64,000 nt of DNA, from the NCBI GenBank assembly GCA_025667525.1, contig JANFOE010000190.1, positions 1,366,501 through 1,430,500 on the forward strand, written 5' to 3'. Positions 45,742 through 57,306 of this stretch are shown here, piece by piece. Positions within the stretch are counted from its first letter, which is position 1, and each line of letters opens with the position of its first letter. The DNA is from Glebionis coronaria (lineage: Eukaryota > Streptophyta > Magnoliopsida > Asterales > Asteraceae). The position numbers and the translations under genes were made by a program. A model generated the notes under the pieces. That model searched no databases. It was not told where the DNA came from and worked only from the letters and a program-made list of their open reading frames with translations.

Positions 45742-46296
45742 ATGCCTAACTCTCCCTTTCATAACCTTGACATATCTTTGTCACAAACCTCCTCACCCAA
45801 AGCTTCCTCATCAAAGCTTTCAAAGAAACCGAAAATCTCGATTAAACCTATTTGGATCAAGAAAAATGAACCCTCTTCATCCAAACCACCCAAGAACCCC
45901 ACCTTCTCTCCAATCAAGTATTGGAATGAGACCTACTCCATTAACCTAATCACCGGAGAAAAGGAGAATCTCCCCCCACCACCAAAACCCTTTGACACCC
46001 CTCAACTCAATGATCTTTCAACCTTCCCAAACCTCACAAGGCATTGTGAAAACATTACCTACCCACTCTCCTCACCACCACCAAACCCTAGGTGTGATGG
46101 CCTTCCCCCATCTACCAAATTTGTGTTGCATCATGGATCCTCGTGTGCTTGTTGTCGATTTCAACAAATTGAACTTGCTCATGTGTATGAGAAGTTAAAT
46201 TTTCTTGAATTCCTCCTCACTCGACCTCCTCTCAAAGTTTTTGTTCCCATGGAAAAAACTTCGAATGATGCATCGTCGTCTTATTTTTCCAACTAA
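45742..46296 (+). CDS. Pro/Ser-rich ORF B with C-terminal HGSSCACC motif
   Basis: The frame is open further upstream but the first ATG is at 45742, giving 184 aa. The N-terminus is Ser/Lys-rich (KASSSKLSKKPKISIKPIW), the middle is Pro-rich, and HGSSCACC at 46132-46155 is followed by a helix-like stretch (VYEKLNFLEFLLTRPP). Order and spacing parallel ORF A, so the two are probably diverged duplicates. No stop is present and function is unknown. Being intact next to a broken paralogue hints that B matters more, if either does. Confidence 0.5.
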   Translation: MPNSPFHNLDISLSQTSSPKASSSKLSKKPKISIKPIWIKKNEPSSSKPPKNPTFSPIKYWNETYSINLITGEKENLPPPPKPFDTPQLNDLSTFPNLTRHCENITYPLSSPPPNPRCDGLPPSTKFVLHHGSSCACCRFQQIELAHVYEKLNFLEFLLTRPPLKVFVPMEKTSNDASSSYFSN

Positions 46297-47021
46297 AGTG
46301 CTACACTCCATTGGAGTCAATAAAACTTTAGTTGTTTTAGAGTCATTTTTTAAGCAATCTTGGAAAATTGTCACTATTAGACTAGCTTATGCTTTGTGGT
46401 TTATTTTCCATATCTTTTGCTTTAGATACTCATATTGTGTGTATGACTATCTACTTTGGTTGTCTTTTTCATATTTATGTAATATGAAATCTTTATGGTG
46501 TGTTCGTTTTCTTTATTTGATCTTTCTCTCGTTGTTTTTGAGTTGATCGTGGTTAATATTTACAATTGTTTATGGGTGATTCCATCAATTCTAGATTATA
46601 ACCCCTTGACAAATTTATCATCTGCATTGGTTGGATGTTTCCTTTCTTCCTTCATTCCACCAATTGAACCTTGATTTTGTCATTTACCTTTTTGGATATA
46701 CTTAGAAAATACTTGCTTCTAATTTGAGATTTCTTCTCCTTCTCCCTCTCAATTTACTTAGTAGGTAGTGATCATATATACATTGGTGTTTCTTTCCTTT
46801 CTACTAACCTTTGTGTAGCATGTCACCTTAGCTCATACACTTGGTGCCCCAAGCAAGGGGAAGCAACCACCAAGGGGGAGCTACTAGAAAAGTCCGAATA
46901 TCTTCAAAGACTTGTGCTTACCTTTTTGCTACGACAAAGGAGGAGAAATGATAGTGATAAACTCGTTAATAATTCGATATTTTGTGTTTCTAAGTAAATG
47001 AGTTTATAGTTTGTCGTAATC
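46297..47021 (+). other. 3' UTR of the non-autonomous element
   Basis: No supported gene. CCAAGGGGGAGCT at about 46877 resembles the PPT. T-rich stretches dominate at 46380-46560. Confidence 0.45.
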
Positions 47022-47035
47022 AAAAAGGGGGAGAT
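47022..47035 (+). promoter_or_regulatory. Polypurine tract
   Basis: AAAAAGGGGGAGAT directly abuts the 3' LTR start TGTTAATGC. Confidence 0.88.
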
Positions 47036-48616
47036 TGTTAATGCAAGTGATGCCTAAAAACATTATTATTGTTAACTAATCTTTCTTAGTTTTGATCACA
47101 ACAAACTATACAACACATTGAGTATAAAACACAAAACGAATTATTTAGCTAACACTATCATCAAGGTAATAATCATATCACAAACTTTTCTTAATCATAC
47201 TTAGTGATCATCAAAGTGATTATCCTTAAAACTCACTTTTGTTAATATGACAAAAGATTTCTTAATAAACTTTCTTTTTAAGAAAATGTTTTATTAAAAT
47301 GGAAAATGTAAATTTGAAAATGGCATATTCCATATGCCATAAGAATATCCTTTGAAGGTTTAAAAAACCTCAGATATTCCTACCCCACTAAAAGACAAAA
47401 AAGGGAGCGGACTCTACTGGGCGGTACCTTAAATAGCTAGGTGGTTCCTTATCGATAAGGTACCACCGGCTAGATAAGGATCCGCGCCCAGCTAGCCGTT
47501 GGACTTTGTCTTCTATAAATAGTGGATCAAATCTCATTTTCCAACAAGCCTCTTGGACATTTTTCTCAGCCCCCTTTCTTTTTTCTATAGCATAATCATT
47601 ATTAAATGATCACTTAAAGTGTTAAGGATGTTACATATGATTATCCTCTTGATCCTATCCTTTACCTTGTCCAATGAGAAGATCACTCACTCACTAGTGT
47701 TGTGATAAAGATGAATCCATGAATTAGTCATGTTCATCATGTTAGCCTTTTTATTTTTGTTAATCAAATTGTATTTATGAAATACTTGGACTAGTTGTGT
47801 TCATCTAAGCTATTTGTAAATACTTGGATTTGTTGTGTACATCCATTGCATATGTGTTTGCTTGGATTTGTGTTGTGTAGATCCAAGCTACATGTGTGTA
47901 CTTGGATATGTCTAGTTGAGTTGTAATAGATTTGTGTAGTAGTTCTCACTAAACTATAAAGTGATGTGGTTGTGTCTTGTGAGTTCTCATTAAACTTGAA
48001 AGTGATTAGTAGTTGTGTTGTGTGAAGTTCTCCCTTAGCTTCAAAGTGAAGAGTCGTGAAGATTGGTTCTAGCTTTGGATTAGAACTCGACATCTAGCCT
48101 TGTGTCGTTAAATGGTGAAGTAGGCAACGTCGTGAAGATTGGTTCTACCTTGAGATTAGAACTCGACATTTAGCCTTGTGTCGTTAAATTGTGAAGTAGG
48201 CAACGTTGTGTAGATTGGTCCTAACTAAGGATTAGGTCTCGACATTTAGCTCAGTGTCGGAAAATAATGTAAGCGACGATGTAAGGCTTTCTCCGCCAAG
48301 AAGGGAGCTTGTGGATATAGTGGAAATCTCGAGTAGGTGTACTCGAGAAGTGGAGTAGAAACGAGGATAGAGCCTCGTTGTCGAACCACTATAAATCTTG
48401 GTGTCTTGTCACTAGATTGTCTTTTTCCTTACTCTTTACTTATTTCATTATCATTATACTTACCTATTACCATTGCTAATGCATTTGAATTGAACCTAAT
48501 CATTATGCAACTTAGCTTTAAGTAAAAGATAGTTTTTATACACACTTAATTCAAAGTAATTTAAATTAGGTGACTAATTGAAGAGAAACTATTCAACCCC
48601 CCTTCTAGTTTCTACA
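47036..48616 (+). repeat. 3' LTR of the non-autonomous element (1581 bp)
   Basis: Near-identical to 39074-40656 over its whole length, including the palindromic module (47417-47491), TATA box (47513-47522) and the three leader repeat blocks. It ends TTTCTACA and is followed by the TSD AAGTT at 48617-48621. Confidence 0.92.
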
Positions 48617-48621
48617 AAGTT
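48617..48621. other. Target-site duplication AAGTT, right copy
   Basis: Identical to the left copy at 39069-39073 and directly after TTTCTACA. Confidence 0.85.
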
Positions 48622-49094
48622 GGTATTTGTTCACCAGAAAGAGGGACTGAACACATTTGTATCGAGTATTGTTGAGTTCCAACGTGGTACTGAAGCCCAG
48701 GAGCAACAAGTGGAGCCCAAAAGGAGCCCAAGACATGAAGCTGAACCAACAGCTTTGACCCTTCAGCAATAACGACCCATCAGCAGATTAATGAACCCCC
48801 AGCTGGCGAACCCTCCAACAGAATACTGAACCCCCCAGTCATTCTGAACCCCCAGCAGACATATGGTCCTCCAGCAGTTATGAACTTCCAGCAGCAAGAC
48901 TGGAATCATTCAGCAACGCTGGACCCCCTCCAGCAAGTCTGGACTCCCTTCAGCATGACTGGACGAATCCTTAGCAAATTCAACGTCCAACAGCAAAAAT
49001 GGGGACCCCTTCAGCACTGAACCTGAACCACCAGCAGTGTCTGAACCCTTCAGCAAGATCTGAAGCTCATTAGAAGTTTGAAACTAAAGGTGAA
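48622..49094 (+). other. Interior of the copia-type element, right part, CAGCA-rich
   Basis: It continues the interior cut at 39073. CCAGCAG, TTCAGCA and CTGAACC words recur every 15-30 bp from 48770 to 49070. A short open frame ends at 48772 and is not recognisable. The array of Athila-like LTRs starts at 49095, so the copia-type 3' end is not in the window. Confidence 0.5.
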
Positions 49095-51642
49095 TGATAA
49101 GTGTGAAAACACTCATCAATAATGATCCAAAAACCACTAAAAACACAGTCAAATATATTATATTTAACTGAAAATTATCAGAATCACGTTGGTATTTGTG
49201 TTTCATGTGTTTTCAGGTAAAAAGATGCATTTTTGAGTAAACACGCATTTTCAAGGATTTATTTGATGAAAAGACGAAGAAAAAGACGAAAGATGCTTTC
49301 AAGGACCTTATTTGCCAAACTTTCAAAGATCGAGGGCTTAAGTTGGAATTTTGACAGAAACAAAGGATGAAAAATAGATTTACTCAAAGTTTTAAACACA
49401 TTTGGAAAAAGATGAAAGGATGAGGGACTTAAAGAAAAATGAATGGAAAGTATTTACTCGGTCAGATTGACCAACTCATGGTCAAACCCACATTCACGTC
49501 TTCCTCACCAAATCGAAGAGAGAGAAAGATAGAAAAGATGGTTTCTTTCTCCTTCAACCTCCATAACCTGCATATCCGATTTCAAGAAGATCCACGAAGA
49601 TTCATACAAAGCTTATAACTACAAAATTACTCCTCTTGATCTCCTCTACATGAAGACATCAATTAATTTGATCAAGACTCGAAGACGAAGAAAACCCCAA
49701 TTTGAAGAATGAAGAACTAATAAAGATCCTCGTATTTAACACGTGGCAGAATCTTATTGGAGGTTGCACGTCATCTACACCTCACATTTCCATTCTCAAA
49801 CGCCTATAAATAGAAGATGAAGAGTTCATTCAAGACGGTTAGCATAGGAGTAGTTACACATAGTTAGTTAGGTTAGAGTTAGTTAGTAGTTTTAATTTTC
49901 TTCAATCTTTCTTGTTAAACTTTTGTAACTGATTAGTTTTCTGTTATAACAGATTATACGTTTTCTTCCATTAATGAATTTAAAAACTTCATTTCTCTTT
50001 TTCTTATCTTTACTTGTTTAAGTGTTCGAGTAATAAGCTACTGAATGAGTCAGTTACTGTAAAACGAATATGTTCTGTTCTCGCGAAGTTTGATTTGATG
50101 AGAATATTGTTCACGTGTTTTAATACTGTTCATATTAGAAGAGAAACCATTTAAATCAGTTAGCGTAACTGTTCACGCCGGTTTGTAGTTGAAGTTCGTT
50201 CAAGAGAAACAAAAAAAATTAGAAGAGAAACACATTAGTTTTAGGAGCTTTTCAGTTTTCGTTCAATAGGGTATTTTGTTAGTAGATGGCATCCAGTTAA
50301 GTGTGTAGCGCTTTTGGTATAGTTTTGACAGTTTATTGTGTAGCACTTAGCTAATGCGTTTTTACTTATCTGATATAGATGTTACTGATTTTATCCTTTA
50401 AGGAGATCCAACTTTCTACTTCAAGTTTTTCTTCGATTCTTCATTTTTATAAACTTCTGATTCAATATAGTTTTTGAGGGAGTTAGTTTGTTCAAGTTTT
50501 TAAGCTTTCGTTAATCGAGTCGGTTCCTTTCAGCTTATTAGTTTGTAGAATTTTTCAGACTTGAATGTTATCAGCGTTATAACAAGTTGATTCAGTAACA
50601 GTAGTGTTCACGTAGTAATCAGAATCAAAGGATCTCGTCCAGTTTTCTTTGCTTTTTTTTCGATTTTGCAGCTTTTCAGATTTGCTGTATGGAGGTAGCA
50701 GGTATTTGTTTCGATTCCAGCTTATAGGTGTAGCGTAGCTTTGGATTCATTCTTGGTGGTGTTTTGTATTAAGCCGGCTCAGCGCCGCGCATCGACAACA
50801 ACGGTCTGGCTGGATGTGGCAGGTCATTGTTATTTACATTTCTGCAAATCGTCGAAATAGTGTACTCATTAGTTTTGTAGCCTAAATATGCCTGCAATTT
50901 GTTTAATATGTGTTGTTGAATGTTGCTCAATATCTGCTTTTGATTTTTGCATTGATCATAGTTGATAGCTGATGTAATATTTCTTTCTGCCTGATTAGGA
51001 TGTTTAGTTCTTATTTTGATTCCTGTATTTGAGTAAATTCTAGCAGATCATGTTGAAATAATTTTGGATAAAAAAATTCATGTATTGTATCTTCTATTTT
51101 TGTCACCATTTCATTTAGGATCGGTTTTTGTCACGTTTTTTTACTAAGCAAATTTGTTGGATCTGTTTGTTAATTGTATGGGCCAAAGTTATTAGTGGGC
51201 TTGTTATGATTTGTATTTGGAGCAATTTTACTAAATGAATTTTAGAAGATGTATTCTTTGATTTCAGGAAATTAGTATGAGTTTTAAATACCTTCAAATT
51301 TAGGATTCTATAAAAATTTGTTTTGTGTACTCTTATGAAATTTAGATTTGAATTGTAGTGTAAAGGTAAAATTAAATTTGTAGATTTAATTTTGATACTG
51401 TGTATTTTATTGTGTAGTTTAAATGTGCATTTTACATTTTTATATTTTGTGCATCTAAGTTTGTGTTAATTGAATTTTGTGCTTTAATTGTGGTAATTGC
51501 AATATTTTGTAGTTAGTACGTATACGTAGGTAATATAGAGTATTTTTACCTTTTTAATTGCTTTGTGCCAATTAGACATAGATTACCAATCAAGTTTTTA
51601 CCACCAAAAACAATCAAGTCTTTGCTTAAAATTGTTATATCA
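49095..51642 (+). repeat. LTR 1 of the tandem array (about 2.55 kb)
   Basis: It starts TGATAAGTGTGAAAACAC. The end is set at TTATATCA (TGATA/TATCA inverted repeat), but could lie up to 48 bp further at the PBS. TATA box TATAAATAG lies at 49805-49813, about 710 bp in. The tip has a GAAA-loop hairpin at 49100-49113. No gene is present. The 51300-51600 stretch is T/G-rich. Confidence 0.75.
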
Positions 51643-51690
51643 ATTCGGATTGAGCTGAGAAGACAACTACACTAAAAACGAAATATTAAA

Positions 51691-51705
51691 TGGCGCCGCT
51701 GCCGG
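51691..51705 (+). promoter_or_regulatory. Athila-type primer-binding site, unit 1
   Basis: TGGCGCCGCTGCCGG resembles the TGGCGCCGTTGCCGG word found after Athila and other plant gypsy LTRs. It sits 48 bp past the TATCA end, which is unusually far and leaves the LTR end open. Confidence 0.7.
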
Positions 51706-51860
51706 TTCTTTTCGTGAAGATTAACGGTTTCGTGTGAGACGATTGGATTTTGGGATCCGTTCACTTTGTGAACGTTATTTTTACGTATTACAAATCAAAA
51801 ACATAAAAAAAAAATCAAAAAGATAAAAATACAAAAAAAAATAATAAAAAATCACAAAAT

Positions 51861-51936
51861 CAATTCTTTTCCTAAAGAATTGAACCAAAAAAAAAAAGAA
51901 AAAATCCATAAAGTAATCTTTTTCCTAAAAGATTAC
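51861..51936 (+). other. Twin hairpins with identical TCCT loop, unit 1
   Basis: CAATTCTTT-TCCT-AAAGAATTG (51861-51882) and GTAATCTTTT-TCCT-AAAAGATTAC (51913-51936) have perfect stems of 9 and 10 bp and the same loop but different stem sequence. The unit 2 copies are 60192-60213 and 60242-60265. Confidence 0.85.
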
Positions 51937-52584
51937 ACCCAAAAAATATATATTATATCGATTTTCATCGTTTTTACGTACATATAGTATTTTTCTTAAA
52001 AAATCAAATAAATACAAAAATATTTTCTCTATATTATTATATGTAAAAACGTATACGTATAAGAACAACCAATACACATATTCTCCATAAGTATTGCCGA
52101 GGCAATACACCGTGTTGAGGGGCATTCCGGTCCTTGACACGCGTATCGATCAAACTCAATAAAGCAAGAATAGATAAATACTTCCAATAGGCAATAATTC
52201 GAAGGATACAAACTACAAAGTGAATAGAAAGGCGATGTGCTATAAAATGCCATCTAAGGGTCAATAGGTACTTAAGTGCTTCGCGCCACCTAACCCCCCG
52301 TTCACTAGTGCGTATTCTAAGAAGGAAGGCTTTATTGGGGGTCTTGCACCCAAGTAGTAATTATATATATTATACTTTCTTGTGGATATTTCATATCGAA
52401 CCTCGAGGGAGATAATCTATTCTCTCTCAAAAGTCGACCGAGGGCTACTCCCTCATTCCTCGGGTTTACTTACACGTGTACTCACACACGTGTAAACATA
52501 CCACCTTTGGTGTATTACTTCCTTCCCAGAGGAAGCTTTTAAACGTCATTATACTTGTATATACATTCGGCTACCTTGTTAAAC

Positions 52585-55123
52585 ATGGATACTCGTTCCA
52601 TGATGGAGATTTTGCAACAACGATCCGCCAACGCTAATTATTCGCCTTGTTCGATTTGTGGTGGTCCACACGATACTTATTTATGTGATCAAAACAATGG
52701 CTATTATGGGAGGGATATGCTTACAATGGAACCGAGAACCCTAATTTTCAACCTAACACTCCAATGGACTACACTTGTAATGACTATATGGGATATTCCG
52801 GTCTTTCATCACAACCTCCACCATCATTTCATGATCAAACCTTTAATGAGCCATACCCAAACCAAGGATTTTCCAATTATGAAGGTTTTCAAAACAATGA
52901 TAATTTTCAAGTCTATAATCAAGAAACCTTTCATAATCAAGGATTTTCAAATAATGAAGGCTTTCAAAATGATGCAAATTTTCCATGCTATAATCAAGAG
53001 ATTTATCCAAATCAAGGATTTTCAAATCATGTAGATTTTCAAAATGAGAGAATTTTCAAAACTTTAATCAAGGGGATATTTCACAATCTCAAATAGACTC
53101 AATTTTTCAAAAGATTGATGAAAATGTTAGAAAATTTAAAGAAATGCAAGAGGAAACTGATAGGCAATTCTTAGTTTTGGAAACAGAACTCTTGCAAAAC
53201 TTTACACCTCAAGGAGCTTTACCATGTGATATTGAGCCGTCTTTGAGAGTTGATGATGAGGGTTTTCAAAATGAAGGAAATTTTCAAGGTTACAATCATA
53301 AGAACTTTCATAATCATGACTCTTTTCAAAACTATAATCCACCTAATTATGGAAATCCACCTCCACCCCCTTCTTCGACTTACATATGCGAGTTTTGTGG
53401 AAAAACAGAACACCATTATGGTTTCAATTGTAGACTTAGTGATCACAATGAGCTTGCGGTTGAACTCGAGCAACAAGGAAGACACCATGAGTATATTTTA
53501 ACGCTTTTTATACGTATGGAAAAGATGAGCCTCGAGGAGATGAAACTAGAGTCTCGGTGGTTAAGGGAGGATATCGAGTCTCTTGAGGATGATGTAAGGA
53601 ACAAGGTGTTTTATAATCAGCAAATTGGGGATACGTATAGAGAATCAGTGACCAATTCCTCTCGTTTTCTCAAGGAAAAGTTAGACGATTTACTCTTTAA
53701 GATTGATAAAAAGGAAGAAGAAGAACAATTTTTTGCTAATCGTGCTCGTTTACTTAAACAATGCTTATATGACGATGATGACGAACCTTCGATTTGTATG
53801 ACACTTAATGATGACACACCTTCATCACCTTTACCTCACGTGGAACCCACCGACTCTTTAACCATGGGGGACGAGCCTCTTAGCACTAATACAAACACCG
53901 ATTTGGATGAATTAACCTCTTCTAGTGTTGAGAACCTTATCCCAATCCAAAGAGAGTTTGAGGGTGTTTCCAATGAACCATGTGACGAGCTTTGTATTGA
54001 TACTTCTTCTCCTCATGAGCACATTGAGATTTCATCACATGTTGACCTTCATGCTACTACTAGTGATTTTAGTGATTTTGATCTTGATGAATTGTTCAAA
54101 GAAAGGGATAATGAGATTGAGGAAGAGTTTATGCAAGACTTGCCACAAATAGAGGATGATGATTGTGATTCTAGTGAGGCATCTTATGATCTATCATCCG
54201 AGGACTTTTCATGTCAAGATGACATTCCTAATTTGGATGATGATGTTGATCATATAGAAGAAGTGGAAGATGTTCATATTCGTGAGGTTTTATCAAACGT
54301 TTATAATCTTATCTCCTCGATTGAAGCATTGAATGAAAACCATAATGATGATTCCATAGAAGAAGAACCTTTCATTGACATTTCTTCACCGGTTTTTGAG
54401 GTTGCACCTATTGATTTTTATGATGATATCATCCCTTTGAGTGATTCTCTCAATACACCTTCTTTTGAGCCTTCTATTCCCACCCTTCCACCCTTGAAGT
54501 TGGTTATTGATGAAGATCCTATACTCTTAGAGATTGATCCTTTTTCACCTAAGGCACCTTTAGAACTCAAAACCTTTGATATGGATTCTCATATGGATAT
54601 TGATGCCACCATAGAGGCTTATCTTACTAAAATTGATATTGAGGTTGATGATAGTGATTCTATTTGGGAAGAGGAGATTCGTCTTAGTGAGAACTTGCTT
54701 TTTGGGACCATAGAGATTACACCTCCTTCACAAGACACTATTAATCTTGATCCTCCTTTTACTATGCCTTCTATGGAAGATTACCCACCTTTTGATGATG
54801 ATGAAGAGCCAAACATGGATATACTTGTTATGAATGTTTTGTTACCTACACCTTCATTGTCTCATGATGCTTTGATCACTAAGAGGGAATCTTATATGGT
54901 TGATACGAGTTCATCTTCTTATTTTCCCATGAAGGGAAAGGTTTTTGATCCTGGGATACGTAAATTTGAGACACCTTGGTTTTCATCTACTCGACTTAAG
55001 AGTGTGAGTTCTATTGAGATGGAACTCTTGTTTGAGTCTACTTTGTTGATGCTACCTACTTTGGAGTTGTTCGAGTGTAGAGATGGAAACTATGTATTTG
55101 ATCCTGGGGTACTTCATATTTGA
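52585..55123 (+). pseudogene. gag-like ORF of unit 1, two frameshifts and a stop
   Basis: The first ATG (52585, AACATGGAT) begins MDTRSMMEILQQ. The knuckle CSICGGPHDTYLC (52648-52686, CX2CX3HX4C) matches the Athila gag type. Compared with unit 2, one base is missing at about 52709 and another at about 53050, and a TAG lies at about 53094-53096. From 53144 the frame is open to 55123. It encodes the last Q/N-rich segment, a second Cys/His cluster CEFCGKTEHHYGFNC, a helical region (MSLEEMKLESRWLREDIESL) and a long acidic half. It probably packages element RNA; no pol follows. Confidence 0.75.
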
Positions 55124-57289
55124 GAGATTTTATATGTTGGACAAACTTGAGACACGTTGGACCGTTCCATTTATCGAGACGAATTATGTAAATCTTATAG
55201 TAAATGGCAACGTGCTAAGTTTGAGTGTATCATGTGAGATGTGCTTCAAAGTGGATATTCTTTATTCTCCATGATGGTTTCCCCAAGGATAACCTAATTC
55301 GGGGCCGAGTCGAGCTAGCGACTTAGGGTTAAAAAAACTCAAGCATTGAATAACTAGGTTAGAAAACGTAGAAGTAGATCTCAATAGGTTAGGTTTAATT
55401 AAAAGGATGTTATAGTAGAGTTGAAGTGGAGGGGTGGCCTTTCTTCGTCTTTTCGTGTTTGTTTCAAGGGTTGCTCTCTCACATTTCATGCTTGGAGCTT
55501 ATGGAGGAGGCCCGTGTATCTGGTTCACTTCGATTAGTTTTTGCTATCGTGATATAAAACACTTGTGCTTAAAATGAATATCCTTTAGTTGTCTCTTCCT
55601 TAACTTGGGTTAAGCAAAGTAATCAATGTCATAAGTGTAGGGGAGTTCACTCCAATACTCTTAAACATTGAGGACAATGTTTATCTTAAGTGTAGGGGAG
55701 ACTTCTATCGAAGTGACCTTACCTAGACCATTGCTATTGATTTCATGATAACTCGGAAAATTAATTTTTCAAATATTTTTCAAATTTTTGATCTACTTTG
55801 GCCACCAAAAATATGCATTCATAATTTTTGCATCAATCATTTTTCATTTGCATAACACATTTGCATTGTATATATTTCTTCTTTATTTTTCATCAAAAAT
55901 ATATAAAAGAGAAAAATATAATAAAACATGGTTTAACGAATTTAGACTTCTTCGACATATTAGGCCCGCCATGGATATTTTGACTCAACCCGAGTTTGCT
56001 TATCTTAGCATTCTCTAGCTAGTATCCTTAACCATGTAGTCCTTCATTGGTCTATTAGGCTAAGCATCCACCAATCTCATTATTTGAGATTTTAAATTTG
56101 TGGAGAATGGGAAATGATAGATTTGAAGCAAGTATAAAAGGGCTAGATAAACTTCATGATAATTACTTGTGGCTAAACCCTTCTCTTCTTTACCTCTATT
56201 TTCTTCGCATGTATATAATTGTTAATAAATAATCAAGAACGGTTTTAATTGGTTTGTAATCTCTTATGCATTTTTGCCTAATCATTCATGGTTGATATAA
56301 GTACGTCTTAAGATTCTAAGTTAGAACGTTTTATGTGTACTAGACTTATGTCATGCTCAATATTTAGCGGGTGTTTTTCCTTTTATTCTTTTCAAATTTC
56401 TTTGTGAGGAATAAAGAAAAATAAGAGCGGCTTACAAAAAAAATGAGTGGCTAGAAAAAAAAAGAGAAAAAGAAAAAGAAAAGAAAAAAAAATATATATA
56501 CAAGACTCCCAAGAGGGGCAGTGTGGTGTTAATTATAGTGACTATTGAGTTCCAATATTACCTTGACGGGTTGCGGGGATTCAATAGATTGCTCCAATCC
56601 AATATTACCTTGACGGGTTGCGGGGTTGAAGATCCAAAGTCTTAAAAAGGCGGCGGATGTAAATTATTGCGTGAGTTTTATTTTTCTTTCCTTAGCGAGT
56701 GTGTAGCTACTTATGAAAGCATGACATGAGGATTTTACACATAAGGCAAAAGACTTATTACTCTTGAAACGGACTTGTATTAATTGTGAGCGGTTTTTCA
56801 AGTAATGGATGAGAGGATTACTTAGGATTAAAACCGTGCTTCCTTATTTTTGGATTTTACATTTCTTATACTTCACGCCTTAAATAATGACAAATTTTCC
56901 CAAAAGCAATTTGCTCAAATAATAACCGGTTCCACATTTAATTGTCATGAATAAGTTGATGCACTTTTTACTTGTGAATACAATGATCCCATTTTTAAGC
57001 TTGGTATGGGGAAAGTGAAACTTGAGGGTGATAAGTATCCATGGTACCCAAGCCCTAATCAAAGTCATTGAGCCTTTATGAGTTATTTCCATCAAACTCA
57101 TTTCAAGAAAATACAAAAATATGTAAATAGAATTGCTTTTCCTTGCATTGCATTGTATAAATTTCAAATCATGCATCATATAGTGTAGGGTAGTGTAGAT
57201 GCATTCCATAATGTCCAAGGTGGGTTAATTATGAGAAAAGTGTAACTTTAGAGCTTTGAAATGCTGCATTGCATGAGGTCATGGCAATG
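55124..57289 (+). other. 3' UTR of unit 1
   Basis: No gene. Motifs shared with the Athila 3' UTR at 4892-6803 appear in the same order: AAGTGTAGGGGAG (55632 and 55689), AGGCCCG followed by GACTCAACCCGA, CTAGTATCCTTAACCATGTA, GAGATTTTAAAT, a direct repeat (TATTACCTTGACGGGTTGCGGGG at about 56554 and 56602), AAGGCGGCGGAT and GAAACTTGAGGGTGATAA. 56430-56500 is a purine-rich low-complexity tract. Confidence 0.7.
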
Positions 57290-57306
57290 GTCAAGTGGAG
57301 GGGAGT
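57290..57306 (+). promoter_or_regulatory. Polypurine tract of unit 1
   Basis: GTCAAGTGGAGGGGAGT directly precedes the LTR start TGATAAGTG and is preceded by GGTCATGGCAATG, as in the Athila element at 6791. Confidence 0.8.

Larger units (their letters stand above)
39074..48616 (+). mobile_element. Complete non-autonomous LTR retrotransposon (LARD-like), 9543 bp
   Basis: Two long direct repeats (39074-40656 and 47036-48616), an initiator-tRNA-like PBS, a PPT and a perfect 5-bp TSD define a complete element inserted in the copia-type interior. By eye the LTRs differ at about a dozen positions in their first 500 bp, so the insertion is fairly recent. No protease, RT, RNase H or integrase is encoded. 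The interior instead holds an ATHILA-ORF1-like ORF and two related small ORFs, each preceded by a palindromic module. Replication would need enzymes in trans. Confidence 0.9.
51643..52584 (+). other. Structured 5' leader of unit 1
   Basis: The region between LTR and gag-like ATG has no gene and many perfect stems: CGTTCAC/GTGAACG (51758-51774), the TCCT-loop pair (51861-51882 and 51913-51936), GTATTGC/GCAATAC (52091-52108) and TTACACGTGT/ACACGTGTAA (52470-52495). 51780-51960 is A-rich. The same stems recur in unit 2. Short minus-strand ORFs here are shadows. Confidence 0.65.

Noticed and set aside
51925..52264. Conserved minus-strand ORFs in both leaders of the array
   Set aside because: They are conserved only because the two units are about 98% identical DNA; they overlap hairpins and the leader.
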